Shown in pieces: positions 49,669-61,298 of a stretch of DNA of 64,000 bases. The DNA lies in assembly GCF_029867415.1 (NCBI RefSeq), contig NC_081183.1, positions 143,297,097-143,361,096 on the forward strand, in the 5' to 3' direction. A program made the translations under genes and the position numbers. The notes under the pieces are model-generated. The model made no database searches. It was not told where the DNA came from and saw only the letters and a list, made by a program, of their open reading frames with translations. The DNA is from Vicia villosa (taxonomy: Eukaryota > Streptophyta > Magnoliopsida > Fabales > Fabaceae). Position 1 is the first letter of the stretch, and every line of letters begins with the position of its first letter.

Positions 49669-51321
49669 CATTACACATAATTAGCAGCAATAGATAAACT
49701 AAACAGAAAAGCAACTTTAGAAGACCAGGTCTTTCACATCTTTGACAGAGACTCCAGAAATCCTCCAAGTCATCATAACATCTTTAATCCACACTGTCTT
49801 CAAATAATGCTTTGTTTCTTTTGACAGTAGTGGACTTCAGAATACATTCGTACATCTTTCCCCCTTTTTAGCCACAATATGACAAAGAGAATATCGATGT
49901 CATAACATCCAAATGAACATCACCATCAACTTCCTCTGTTAAGTATACACATTGTGGTGTACATGAGGAAGAAGATAGGGGAGGAGTCCTTTACTTCTTG
50001 TAACTCAGAACACAAATCACAATTATGTTCATAACTCAGATCACAAAGCACAACTACACCATTCCTACAATAGGAATGACAATGCATATGGATGAACAAT
50101 TTTCAGTGACCTCACACAAAAACTCATGACAGAAACAAACAACATCCCCAACCCATGATTCTTTTTTTCCAGGCTAGAACTTGGCATAGAAACCCATCAC
50201 AATACCAAACCCAGCCACAACTTATTTGAACACAAACGAAAGACACACTGAAGGAGATTGATATATGCGATATGTTGAGACACCATTATATAGCATTTTG
50301 AATTCACAGAAGTTAACGATGATCTTTGGTCTTGTTTAATGGTCAAATGCGTTATTAGGAAACATTCCCAAAAGTAATTAATCTTTCCAAAGCGATTTTC
50401 GACCGTTTATTTTAGAAAGAGTTATCTTTAAAACCAACGCACGCATATTCATCAATTAAACTTTACACCGTCCACTGATTTCACAGATAATATTCAAGAA
50501 AATTCCCTTGTTTGGCTTAGTAGATACTATTTCCTTAAATATGTCATGACATCTTGTCAAACATTGCCACCTTTATACTACTCAAACACACAAACCAAAC
50601 CTCTTCAATTATCCTTGAGAAAACATCCTATCGACCCAATTAATTACCTCACAATCACTCTAATACCTCCACAATAATCCTGCCGTTCTAAACACAATTC
50701 AGCACACAATGAAATTCACATGTATCTCCTCACAAGCTACATAAACTTCACACCTAGGTAACATACTCATATACTTGGGAACACAATACTGAACCAGAAT
50801 CTGTTACTCAGTTACTTATCACCTAGCTACACCTTGTAGCATAATGTCCAGTTCTCTGACAACCTCTTAAGAAGAAAACATATCTTATCATAATCACTTG
50901 AGCACACACTTACTTCTACTCCAATCAAATGTACACTTCTCAACCTTACCACTAAGTGGTCAGAAAATAACTTCCAAAATTATTCTTAGAGTATAGACAG
51001 GCTCTATTCAGTCTTCAAACTGTATGAATTAACCAGTAATGCTGAGCCTTGAAAACTGAGATGCTACCAAAATTAATAAGGTTGATGTTCCAACATCATG
51101 CGTGACATCCACTGTACTGCTGCAGAACTTATAAATGCTCCTTGAATAGTACATGTATCCTTTCAATTTGTTACCCACAGATAGATGCTCCCCCTTAACT
51201 TTATTATTGATAGAATAGTTAGTCACACATAGCAGTCAAATGTCGCAACATGCTGTTTGACATCCCATCCTCATCAGAAGGCAACAACTCTGCATACACA
51301 AGCTTCACAAATATCTATACC
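49669..51321 (-). mobile_element. Copia-like element interior, 3' non-coding part
   Basis: Continuation of 46230-46273 after the solo LTR. No intact frame. Phrases such as 'gatgttccaacatcatgcgt' near 51085 match the style of the copia-like LTR at 33.1 kb. The rest cannot be assigned in detail. Confidence 0.4.
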
Positions 51322-51326
51322 AAAAC

Positions 51327-52476
51327 TGAAGGATAGAAAAACACTTAGAAAGGGGGGGGGGGTTGAATAAGTGTAGCTTTAAAAACTTGTAAGATAAAAA
51401 CAATTTGCACAATGATTTTTATCCTGGTTCATTGTTAACTAAACTACTCCAGTCCACCCCCTTGGAGTGATTTACCTCACCTGAGGATTTAATCCACTAA
51501 TCACACTTGATTACAATGGTTTTCCACTTAGACAACTGCTAAGTCTTGTAGAGTATCCTGATCACAACCTGATCACTCTAGGAACAAACTGCTTAGACAA
51601 CTTCTAAGACTTGCTAGAGTATACTGATCAACAACCTGATCACTCTAGTTCTTACAACTTAATGTAAACAAATTTTTTTAAGAGTTACAATGCTTCTTAT
51701 AAAGCTATTATCACAACTGTGATTTTCTCTTAAGTTTAAGCTTAAATCTCACTAAGATATTACAACAGCAATGTAGTGAGCTTGATGATGAAGTTTGAGA
51801 GCTTTTGAATTTGAACAGCGTTTGTGCAAGATTGGTTCAGAGTTCGTAAGTTGTGTAACCTTGCTTCTCATCAGAACTTCATATTTATAGGCACTTGAGA
51901 AGATGACCGTTGGGAGCATTTAATGCTTTGCGTAATCCGTACAGCATTGCATTTAATGTTTCACTCTTTTGTCAACTACCTCGAGCCTTGTTTCCGCTGT
52001 GTCTACTGACGTTGCCTTTAATAGCTTCTAACATTCCTTTTGTCAGTCAGCGTAACCTGCCAGTCTAGTACTTGCTTCTGATCTGATGTTTGTGTAAACA
52101 ACGTTTGAATGTCATCAGAGTCAAACAGCTTGGTGCAGAGCATCTTCTTGTCTTCTGACCTTGAAGTGCTTCTGAGCGTGATACCGAGAGAACTTCATTG
52201 CTTCTGCTTCTGATCTCTTGTTCTTCTGATGCTTCCATAGACCCATGTTCTGATTCTGCTTGACCATCTTCTGATGTCTTGCCAGACCATGTTCTGATGT
52301 TGCATGCTGAACCTTCTGAGTCAGTTGCTTCTTGCGCTGATTTTGTGCATACTCTTTATATAATTCCTGAAATGGAAATTGCATAGTATTAGAGTACCAC
52401 ATTATCTCATACACAATTCATATGCTTGTTATCATCAAAACTAAGAATATTGATCAGAACAAATCTTGTTCTAACA
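51327..52476 (-). repeat. 3' LTR of a SIRE/Maximus-like Ty1/copia element
   Basis: Minus-strand start TGTTAGAACAAGATTTG and end with a C-run, then CTAAGTGTTTTTCTATCCTTCA. The purine tract AAAAAGGGGGAGATTG lies at 52477-52495, immediately upstream in element orientation. About 66-bp repeats occur at 51528-51660. The minus frame at 52121-52414 is LTR sequence, not a gene. Confidence 0.85.
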
Positions 52477-53494
52477 ATCTCCCCCTTTTTGATGATGACA
52501 AAAACATACATAAATGATATGAATTTGCGATCAGAAAAGACAGACGGCTAAGGACAATTACACAGCTATAGCATAAGCATATAGACATTGTGTGAATATG
52601 TCTCCCCCTGAGATTAACAATCTCCCCCTGAGATAAATAATCTCCCCCTAAAATAAATACTAGAAGAATTTTATAAATAAAAGACTTCCCTGAGTATTTC
52701 AGTTGAGACGTTCACATATGCTTAGATCTTCAGATCATTCACAGCTTCTGATTCTTGCTTCCATAGGACAGCTTCAGAGCTTGAATATCTTCTTGAATCA
52801 TTGCATGCTAGATTGTATCAGAACATTGTTGAATGTACCAGAGCATCATCAGAGCATCTTTACATCCTGAAATGTTACAGAACAAACTAAACAATAAAAG
52901 TCAGCGTGAATGAATCAGAACATAGAATATGTTTCAGAACATATAATATGTATCAGAGCAAACAAACATAATGTTTCAGAGCATATTTTATAATTAAAAA
53001 CATGCATCAGAACATATAAGGAATAAGAGTGTAAGCATATTCTATCATCAGAATATTAGAACATTCTTCCTTCTTGCTTCTGATCCTTGAAGCTTTATAG
53101 CACTCAGCTTGCTTCAATTTCCATGAGCTTGATTCTTTATAGAATTGCTTTTCCTCATGTCTTTGCCTCTCATGTTGAGCTTTAAAGAGGATCTTCAATT
53201 CCTGCAAAACAACACTCAAAGACATAGAACTTTGCAAGTTCTGTTAGAAATGTGGAGCCTTTCTCCCAGCAATTGATAAAATAAATCAGATCATTTATCA
53301 CATTTTTCTCCCCCTTTTTGTCATAACATCAAAAACATAAAAGATTCAGATGAAAAAAACAAAAAGACAAACACTTGAAGAAAAAGATAATTTCCATTAA
53401 GCACGGAGAAAAGGTTCAGAAGTACAAGAGGGCATGGAAGATGCATAAAAAACAGATGCAACAAAACAAAAGAAAACAATCTAAGACTCAATGA
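52477..53494 (-). other. SIRE-like element 3' untranslated region
   Basis: Between the envelope-like frame and the 3' LTR. It contains repeated 'tctccccctgagat' phrases (52600-52650) and a high density of TCAGAA/TTCTGA motifs. The 76-codon minus frame at 53007-53237 has no recognisable domain. Confidence 0.7.
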
Positions 53495-55915
53495 CTAAGA
53501 TGACCCTAGTTTTGACATGATCTTGGCCAGCATATCATGAATCCCATTGTTGCTCTCATTCTGCCTCTCCATGAAAGCACGAAACTCAGCATTGATCGAT
53601 CTCTGCTCATCCTGGTTCTTCTGAATCACTTCCAGAGTCCTTGCGAGACGAGAAGGTTCATCAGAAGAAGCTTCACAACTTCTTTCCAGAGGGATGGCAT
53701 TCTGATCCGTAACTTCCATAGTCAGATCATTTGCAGGATTTTCCTCAATAGGAATGGTTTCAGCAACATGACCTTCAACATCTGCTTCTTCCATAGAAGC
53801 ATCTCCATACTCTGCAACAGGAACCTCAGAATCTCCATTCTCAAGAGCCTGAAGAATGGCAGCCAGATTCCTAGGAGCAGAAGGACCTTCAACTTCTGGT
53901 GGGTCAACAACTTCTGGAATGACCAAGCTTGGGTCTTCCTCAGAAGGATTTTCCCTCAGAAATTCAAAGAGAGTCCTGAAGTCTCCAATCAGAACAGGGT
54001 ACTGAGGTCTCCAGACCACAATCTCCCTGCAAGGATTAGCTTCCATTGCAGCAACAATTCTTGCTTCTTCCAGCTCATCCACAAATCTCTTCTCTTCAAC
54101 AGCAACCCTGTTTCTGAGGGGATGATAGTAGATACCATTATCACCCTCTAGAAGATAACCAGCATAACCAGGGGCAGCAGCCACTAGTCTCTTCTGAACT
54201 CCCATAGCTCCTACTTGAAAATCTTGGCGAAAGCTTCTCTAGAGGTTTCTTGTAGAAACATCATCAAGACCATTGAAGAAAGCATCCTTCAAAAGGTCCA
54301 GCCTGCTTATCACTTCATTTATGAACATCTCCAGGTAGATATGGGGTTCAGGTTCAGGTGGGTTGAAGGTGAATTTGTAGTCAGGGTAGAGAAGGCAGTA
54401 TGGGTTGGATTTTCTGGTAGTTAGGGGATGGGATAGAGAAGGTGGAGGTGCAGTGTTGGAAGAAGATGGGATATCTGTGGGGATGATTGAGGAGGAAGGA
54501 ATATTTGGGATTGGAGTAAGTGAGGATGGAATAAGTATGATAGGGGTTGATGAAGAAGGCTTATCAGAAGGAGTTGGGGGATGGATATTTAGTGGTGTAG
54601 GGTTTAAGACAGGAGTAGAAAGAACAGGTGGAGGAAGATTTGGTATGGTGAAGGTGTTTTGTGGTTCAGAAGGAGGTGGTTGGGTAGAAGTTTGAGGTTC
54701 ATAAGGAGGAGTAAAAACATGCATGGAGACATGTGCAGACCTGGAAGCACGAAAAGAATCTCTAATTCTCTGCTGCTGATATTCTGGAGTGTTCACCTTG
54801 TCAGGATCATAGGTGACCCTCTGCTTCTTGGCTTTCTTGGCCTCATCTTCTTGAGCCTTTCTTTTTAGCCTAGCTTCTTGTTTCTTCTGATCCTTCTTCT
54901 GAAGATCAGCCCGTGAAAGAAGCACTCTACCACGAATCCACGCAGGATCAATAGCAGATTGTTTCCTAACAGAATATTCCAAGTGGTGCTTGACAGCCTT
55001 GTGAAGTTCTAAATGAAACAAAGTGGCAAATCCTTCAACAGGAACTCTCCTAGACAGAATATCTGGAAAGCTTGTACCAACAGAAGATACCTTCTGAATG
55101 AGATCAAGTCTGAACAGATCAACACCGTTGAAGACAGGACCTTGAACAACTCCAAGAAATTGGGACGCTCCAATGGTCCTAATAGAATCCAGCAAATTAC
55201 TTTCAGTCAGAATATCAGAGATTATTCTGGCGAAAGGAATAGTGTTTCTTGGAATATGAGGACACTTCTCCCTTTCTTCCTCTCTTGACTCTACTATAGA
55301 AGTCTTCGGATTCTCAAACAGAATGTGAGAGATGTTGAGTTCAATCTTTCTGCCAATGCAGAAGAGAGTATACTTGTGATCAGGACTGATGTAGGCGGAG
55401 GAGGAGAATAACTGCTTCCTGTGGTGAAGTGAACCCAGGATAATCTCAGCCCATACTTGATAAAACGGCCTTAAAGTACCAGTTTTGTGAGATTCAATCC
55501 CGATAGCATGAGAGATTTGTTGTTCAACTTGAAACCAGTTAACCCTTCCAGGTTGAGGACCGGTGCAACCTTCTTCATCATCCAGGTTGTATAGCTTCCT
55601 GATTAGCTTTTCAGTGATAACAACTTCATGCCCTAGCACGAAGGAAATGATGGCGGTTGGAGTAACCGTTGCATGAACCCAGAAATCCTTCACCAGTTCA
55701 GGATAAATTGGTCCAACCAATCTATCGAGATAGTTTGTCCATCCTTGTGCTAATATCCGAGCATCACACAGGAAACCATTTGCTCTTAGATTATCGAAGT
55801 CCACAGCGGACTCACAAAGAACTTCTAGTTCATCAGTGGGAATCATGCAAGTCTTCAGAGGAGCATACCCATATTTTCTTAGAAGAATCTGAGTGGAAGT
55901 GAGTCTTTCTGCTGG
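53495..55915 (-). pseudogene. Envelope-like ORF of the SIRE-like element, cut at its 5' end
   Basis: One continuous minus-strand frame from 55915 to 53495, with a single in-frame TAG at 54239-54241. The upper part (first recorded Met at 55846) has the 'putative plant transposon protein' domain, with blocks FWVHATVTPTAIISFVLGHE and KLIRKLYNLDDEEGCTG. A basic Lys/Arg stretch and a long proline-rich segment follow. Below the TAG it continues for about 247 codons with an acidic middle and a coiled-coil-like end (RTLEVIQKNQDEQRSINAEF). SIRE1 of soybean has such an envelope-like frame after pol and uses stop-codon suppression at the pol-env border. Here the stop lies inside the frame. The 5' end is removed by the insertion at 55917. 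Function is unproven in any plant. Confidence 0.8.
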
Positions 55916-57121
55916 GTGTCATACCCCAAAATTTGCCCACCGTATTTTTATACTCAAGCTCATTTGAACATCAGAAGCTCAAGATTTGACTGACTGTACA
56001 CTCTCCTAACCAAGACCCTTAAATCAATTCATTTATTTTTAACCATTATTTATATTTATTTGGATTTTTTATTCAATTAAAAAATTTAAATAAATTAAAT
56101 AAAATACAAAGTAATTGAATTAATTGACATGGCCTTGGGTTTAATCAAAATTAAGGCCCAAAGAATAACTTCTTGAGGTCCATAAGCTAGGTCCCATTTA
56201 TTTTCATGATATATCTTTATTTTTTAATTGATTCATTTAAATAAAAGGAAATCATAGTTAATACAAAAGAGATTGCATGATCAATGCTGATTCACTCCAA
56301 TCAAATGGAAAGGGCTGTAAAACGTGAAAAGTATGCATGGAGACCAAATTGGAAAAATTTTATATGAATTCAAATCAAAAACTCAATCCAAATCAAATCT
56401 TCTCCAATCATGGATATTTGATTAAATTATTAACCTAATTCCATGTACTATAAAGACCTAAGCCACTCAGATGCAAAAGGGGGATTCGGAGGAGAAGTTT
56501 GCAGACAAAACCATAGTTAGAAGAAAATCACACTCGGATTCCAAGCCGCAAGCCGATTCAAGAAGTCCTATTGATCCTAACACACTCCTGGAGTATCTCT
56601 GAAGCGAATTTGATCGTTACATGCACTGGAGGCATTCTGAATCGCACGCTCATAGTCACGGTTTATATCATTTTTTTTAATTCGATTATGCTTACATGTT
56701 CATCATAAATAACATATGAGTATATATTGTGAATCGTAATGATGTTTAGAAGCTTCCTGTATCATTCAATTTGTGTTTAAGTACAGATTACAGATTATGC
56801 CATGGCTAGGGCTTCCGAGCTTTGAATTGGGAATTCCGGATCCACCAAAAATTGGCCGAAAAAAGTGGTTCCATTGAACTCGTGATATAGCATATAGTTA
56901 ATCTGGATTATTATTGTGTGTTTATTAATGATTAATTGCAGGTTTTAGGATGGAGATTATATGGCCACGTTTGGAAACCGTGGTCTAAAGGTCTTATACT
57001 TTCTGAAAACAACAAGGAGGACGAAGCAGTCAGGGGTGCACTGTTGCCTTTTTGAATTTTATTCACGTCGTTTTATTTTTATATATAATAAAGGGATGCT
57101 TGTTTTATCAGCATAGATGAC

Positions 57122-57187
57122 TGGCACAGATGGTGAGAAGCGTGGCCGGTAAGCAGAGGGTCCCCAGTTCGACCCTCGCCGCTGCCA
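57122..57187 (+). repeat. tRNA-like module in the second element's LTR
   Basis: A box TGGCACAGATGG (57122-57133), B box AGTTCGACCCT (57166-57176) and a 5-bp acceptor-like stem (TGGCA at the start, TGCCA at the end). It is the most tRNA-like of the modules. It lies about 1,250 bases from the LTR start, the same offset as in the first element, but the sequence is different. Confidence 0.7.
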
Positions 57188-58876
57188 TTTATTTTTTCAA
57201 CAATTATCATTCACGGATCCAGTACGTGCCATGCGTATGTCGTCACTGTACGCCCTCCATCATCACCATTAGATCTTCAGCAACGTCAGATCCAATGCCC
57301 AGAATTGAGGGTGCATCTCAAAGGCTTTCAGCCACACCACACCAGATCATAGCAGCTAAGTTTTTAATTTTCTTTTTTTATTTTTAACTTCATAAACAAT
57401 TTTTCTTTTTTTTTTCTTTCTTATAATTATTTTTCTTTTATTTATACTTTTATTTCATTAAATGATTTTTATAATAAAATTATAACCATTGATTATTTAA
57501 TCGAAAATCCGATTTTTCTTATTACATTAAAAATAGTCATTTTCTTTGTTCTTTTTACTAATGATTATTTTAGGGTAATATTTTGATGTTTAAAACCCTG
57601 ATTATTTCTTTCCATCATGATCACTAATCACTGCTATGGTAGGTGTTACCCATTAACGCGTTTTTAGCCTTACAAACCCAGTAGGTCACAATACGTTTTC
57701 TTAAGAAACCTTTAGGGTTTGTACTTTAGGGTTTGTGATCAATTAGGGTTAGATCAGTTAATACACTAAAACCTCTTATCTTCTTTGCGCAAATTTTCAG
57801 GGTTAATCAAGATATTTCAGCTACGCGCCCTAACAGATCAAAAAAGCTAAGTTTTCTAATTTCTCTTGTTTAGTTATTATTTTTATTTCATCTTATTTTA
57901 TTTTACCTTCTATTTCATCTTATTTTATTTTACCTTCTAATAGGGTTTGCCTCAGTAGCCATTAGATCTGTAATACACTAACCCTTATTTATTTTCCTCT
58001 TAAATTGTAGAGTTGATCAAGGGTTCGAGGAAGATCGGGACGGAGGTCAAGATAATTAAATTAATTATTTATATTTTTTTCTTTTACCTTTTAATCCCCC
58101 ATCCCTGCAGGTGTTTATTGTAATAGTGTAGGATTTTTATCTTTCCGCCTTTAAATTTCTGCTCATTTTAAACTGCGTGGTTAGTAATCTTAGGGAGTGC
58201 AAGCCTTTAACAGAAGTAGATAACTAATTACAAGATTAATATCTGAATTAACCACCTGATTGTGCCACACACGCACCTTTAGGGTAATCCCTCTGGTTGC
58301 CTTGTTGCCTTATACTGTTGTCGCCTGTTGCCTCTAAATGTATTAATAGTCAAAGTCCCTCGATTCCGAGGATACCTAAAGCAATGCTGCCTGTCGCCTT
58401 CAAAGTTATTGAAACTCCCTCGATGTTGCCTTATAAAGAATAATTGTCCCAATTGCTAAGGTATCCTCGCATGATGCCTAAAGATATTAAATGACTATTA
58501 TATCCTTCCCTTAGACTACCTGCCCTCTTTATGGCAAGGGACAGTCTTATGGCGAACGATTTCTCGATGACCCTTTAAACATCCAATTGAAAGACTTCCT
58601 TCCCTCTTATGGCATGGATAGATCCTTTCGCCTGAAAAGCTAAAAGAACGATTTTTCAAACTTAGGGTAGTTGCTATTAATTGCTTGCTCTATTTCAAAA
58701 TCAAAATCAAATTCAAACTCTTTTTCCACTAATTTTCAAATACTTTTCAAAAGACTACGCTTATTTACAAGCTAAAGTTCTTCTTCAAAGATTTTACTTT
58801 TCACACCTCATTTTCAAACATTTCAAACAATACAAAAGTGAGCTAAGCAATTAAGAGCCCATGGATAATCATGGAT

Positions 58877-58905
58877 GCAAAGGGTGCCTTACACCTTCCC
58901 TTTGT
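58877..58905 (+). promoter_or_regulatory. Hairpin in the second element's LTR
   Basis: Arms GCAAAGGG and CCCTTTGT pair, with an inner GGTG/CACC pairing. It is the counterpart of 43037-43065 (minus) and 49451-49483. Confidence 0.65.
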
Positions 58906-60316
58906 ATAACTTACCCCCCGAACTCAAAATCTTTTAAAAGGTCTTTCCTGTTCTTTTAGCCTTTCCTAAAATTGGATAAAATAAAAGTCGGTGGCGACTC
59001 TTGCTATCCGCACATTTCGATTAAAAAGTCAGTTCACCGTATTACAGAACTTGCGACTCTGCTAGGGATGCTTTCGATTAAAAAAGAGGGGTTACCTTAA
59101 AGTTTAGGATCACTTTAGTTGTTTGATTTGTCTGCTTTATATTTCAAAGGTTGTTGTGGGTATTTACTTGTGTGAAAGATCCTAACCCGGATCTGAGAAC
59201 CTTAGGTAAATGGCATGAGACCAAGGAGACTGCACAGCGTATACTGATGTGGTTGATCTGGTGGCCATCGTTAGTGTGACACATTTGTTTGTCCTGGTGT
59301 TCCTTGGGATCCGACTTGAGGAAACACTTGGCTGCTGCGTGGTGTCATTTAGCACTAATTTGCCCCTAGAACCCTAGTTGAACTTGACTTTGGCCTATTA
59401 GAAAGTAGCGAGATGGCTGGCTTTGGTTCCGACTGAAGTTGGTTGATACTCGAAGCTACACTCATATGGACTGGACTTTCAGGACCTTCTCGGTCGGTGA
59501 TTCGATTGCCGAACTGAGATAAGCGCCTTCGAGAAAGGTCAATGATATGAGCTCCCTAGAACCCGATCTTTATATAGGACAGGTTGAACCAACTCAACTT
59601 CAGTGGGGAGGGTACTTACCTACGAACTTCACGCAAGCCTTTAAACTTAAGGACACTTGTGTGACTTGTTTGTGTTTGCTACTAACCTTTATTTCCTTGC
59701 AGATTTTGTTAAAGGACTTGTTTGCCCTTATTATCTCATGTTGTGCCTAATGAACTGCATTCGCATAACATCATGACATCATGACATTATAAGCATAACA
59801 TGATTTAACTAACCCTTTCAAGGATCTTAGGAATTTATGGCGCACAATTTCAGGTGCCCTTATCAAAGGTTGATTTCCTAATCAAGGGGCAAGAGGATTT
59901 ATTTTTCTATAGCCGCATACCTTCCAATTCAAAGACACAGTACCTAATCAAGGGGCAAGAGGATTTATTTTCCTCTAGCCATGTGCTTTCAAATTCAGAA
60001 GTATCCCGAATCAGAGGCGATGACCCACTCGATATGGTGAGCTTGATTCTCAAAGCAGGATGTTCAAAGACAAGAGTCAGAATTCTTCAAACAAATATGC
60101 GAACAAATCACTTTCCAACGTTGCTAACTAAATTCCTTAAAGATCCTTGAAAATATTTCATTTGCATTCATTGCATATTTCTAACTTTGTTTTCAGGTTC
60201 CGCCTCGACAATCATTCCTCTCAGATATAATCGAGCTGGAGATTCATTCTGACGAGCCCTTTTACATTCCAAAACTTCGTCAAATAACTCATCGACTCTA
60301 ACAAGCAAGCATTCTC

Positions 60317-60920
60317 TATCAGATATGGTCTAATGTATGACCCGTTCCGGTATTCTCAATCAGATATGGTCTAATGTATGACCCGTTCCGGTATTCTCAA
60401 TCAGATATGGTCTAATGTATGACCCGTTCCGGTATTCTCTATCAGATATGGTCCAATGTATGACCCGTTCCGGTATTTTTAGTCAGATATGGTCTAATGT
60501 ATGACTCGTTCTGGCATTATTCATCAGATATGGTTTAATGTATGACTCGTTCTGGTATTCTCCTTCAGATATGGTTTAATGAATAACTCGTTCTGATATC
60601 CTTCCTCAGATATGGTCCAATGTATGACTCGTTCTGACATTCCAACAGATATGGTCTAATGTACGACTCGTTCTGCTATTCCTCTTCAGATATGGGCTAA
60701 TGTATGGCTCGTTCTGATATTCCTCCTCAGATATGGTCCAATGTATGACTCGTTCTGACATTCCTCTGCAGATATGGTCTAATGAATAACTCGTTCTGAC
60801 ATCCTTCAACAGACAAGGTCTAAATGTACGACTAGTTCTGATGTCCCTCAATATATATGGTCTATTTGCTCTGACGTCCTCTATCACATATGGTCCAAAT
60901 GTATGACCCGTTCCTCTCAT
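60317..60920 (+). repeat. 41-bp minisatellite, about 15 copies
   Basis: Units read AGATATGGTCTAATGTATGA followed by CYCGTTCYGGTATTCTC-like DNA. The first three are nearly identical and later ones diverge step by step. The minus-strand frame running through it is a translation of the repeat, not a gene. It occupies the place of the 5' part of gag. Confidence 0.93.
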
Positions 60921-60942
60921 CACGAACAATGCTGTGCACAAT

Positions 60943-61298
60943 CTGAAAGGTCGCAATGGACACAACCAATCTGTGGGGACAATTCTGATCTCTACACCAG
61001 TTCCACAACAAAGACGCAAGGTAGACGCACCCAAGCGTCAGTTCACAAAGATCGATATGTCTTGATCTTGATCACTTTAAAGGATCCCCCTAAGAATCCT
61101 AGTACTTCTGCTCGTAGCTATAATCCTAATGTTAGGTGTGCATATCACTCTGATAGTCCTGGACATGATACAAATAGTTGCTGGTCATTGAAAAACAAGA
61201 TTCAAGACATGATCGATGCTGCAGAAATTGAATTCAACCATCCGAGAACTCCTGTGGTGATCACCGCTCCTATGCCTAGTCACGACAAGACTGATTAA
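60943..61298 (+). pseudogene. Gag C-terminal remnant
   Basis: Homologous to about the last 120 residues of the intact Gag at 40291-41682. A first segment (NQSVGTILISTPVPQQ) and a second (LKDPPKNPSTSARSYNPN) are in different frames, with a short deletion and frameshift between about 61055 and 61065. The knuckle-like C-x2-H-x5-H-x4-C (CAYHSDSPGHDTNSC) and the tail MIDAAEIEFNHP survive. It cannot give a functional Gag. Confidence 0.9.

Larger units (their letters stand above)
55917..59046 (+). repeat. 5' LTR of the second Ogre-like element (3.13 kb)
   Basis: TG...CA borders. Its R/U5 half (58250-59046) is clearly homologous to the LTR of the first element, while the U3 half is diverged. It contains a tRNA-like module at 57122-57187, a hairpin at 58877-58905 and the primer-binding-site look-alike TGGCGACTCT at 58992-59001. 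Confidence 0.93.

Noticed and set aside
53537..54151. 204-codon plus-strand frame
   Set aside because: Antisense of the envelope-like frame, with no domain of its own.
57122..57187. Functional tRNA gene
   Set aside because: A and B boxes and a short acceptor-like stem exist, but there is no convincing anticodon arm or full cloverleaf, and it lies inside an LTR.
60317..60920. CRISPR-like array
   Set aside because: Units are contiguous and diverge gradually with no unique spacers. The genome is a plant.
60606..61034. 142-codon minus-strand frame with repeated RTSRT-like blocks
   Set aside because: Translation of the 41-bp minisatellite.
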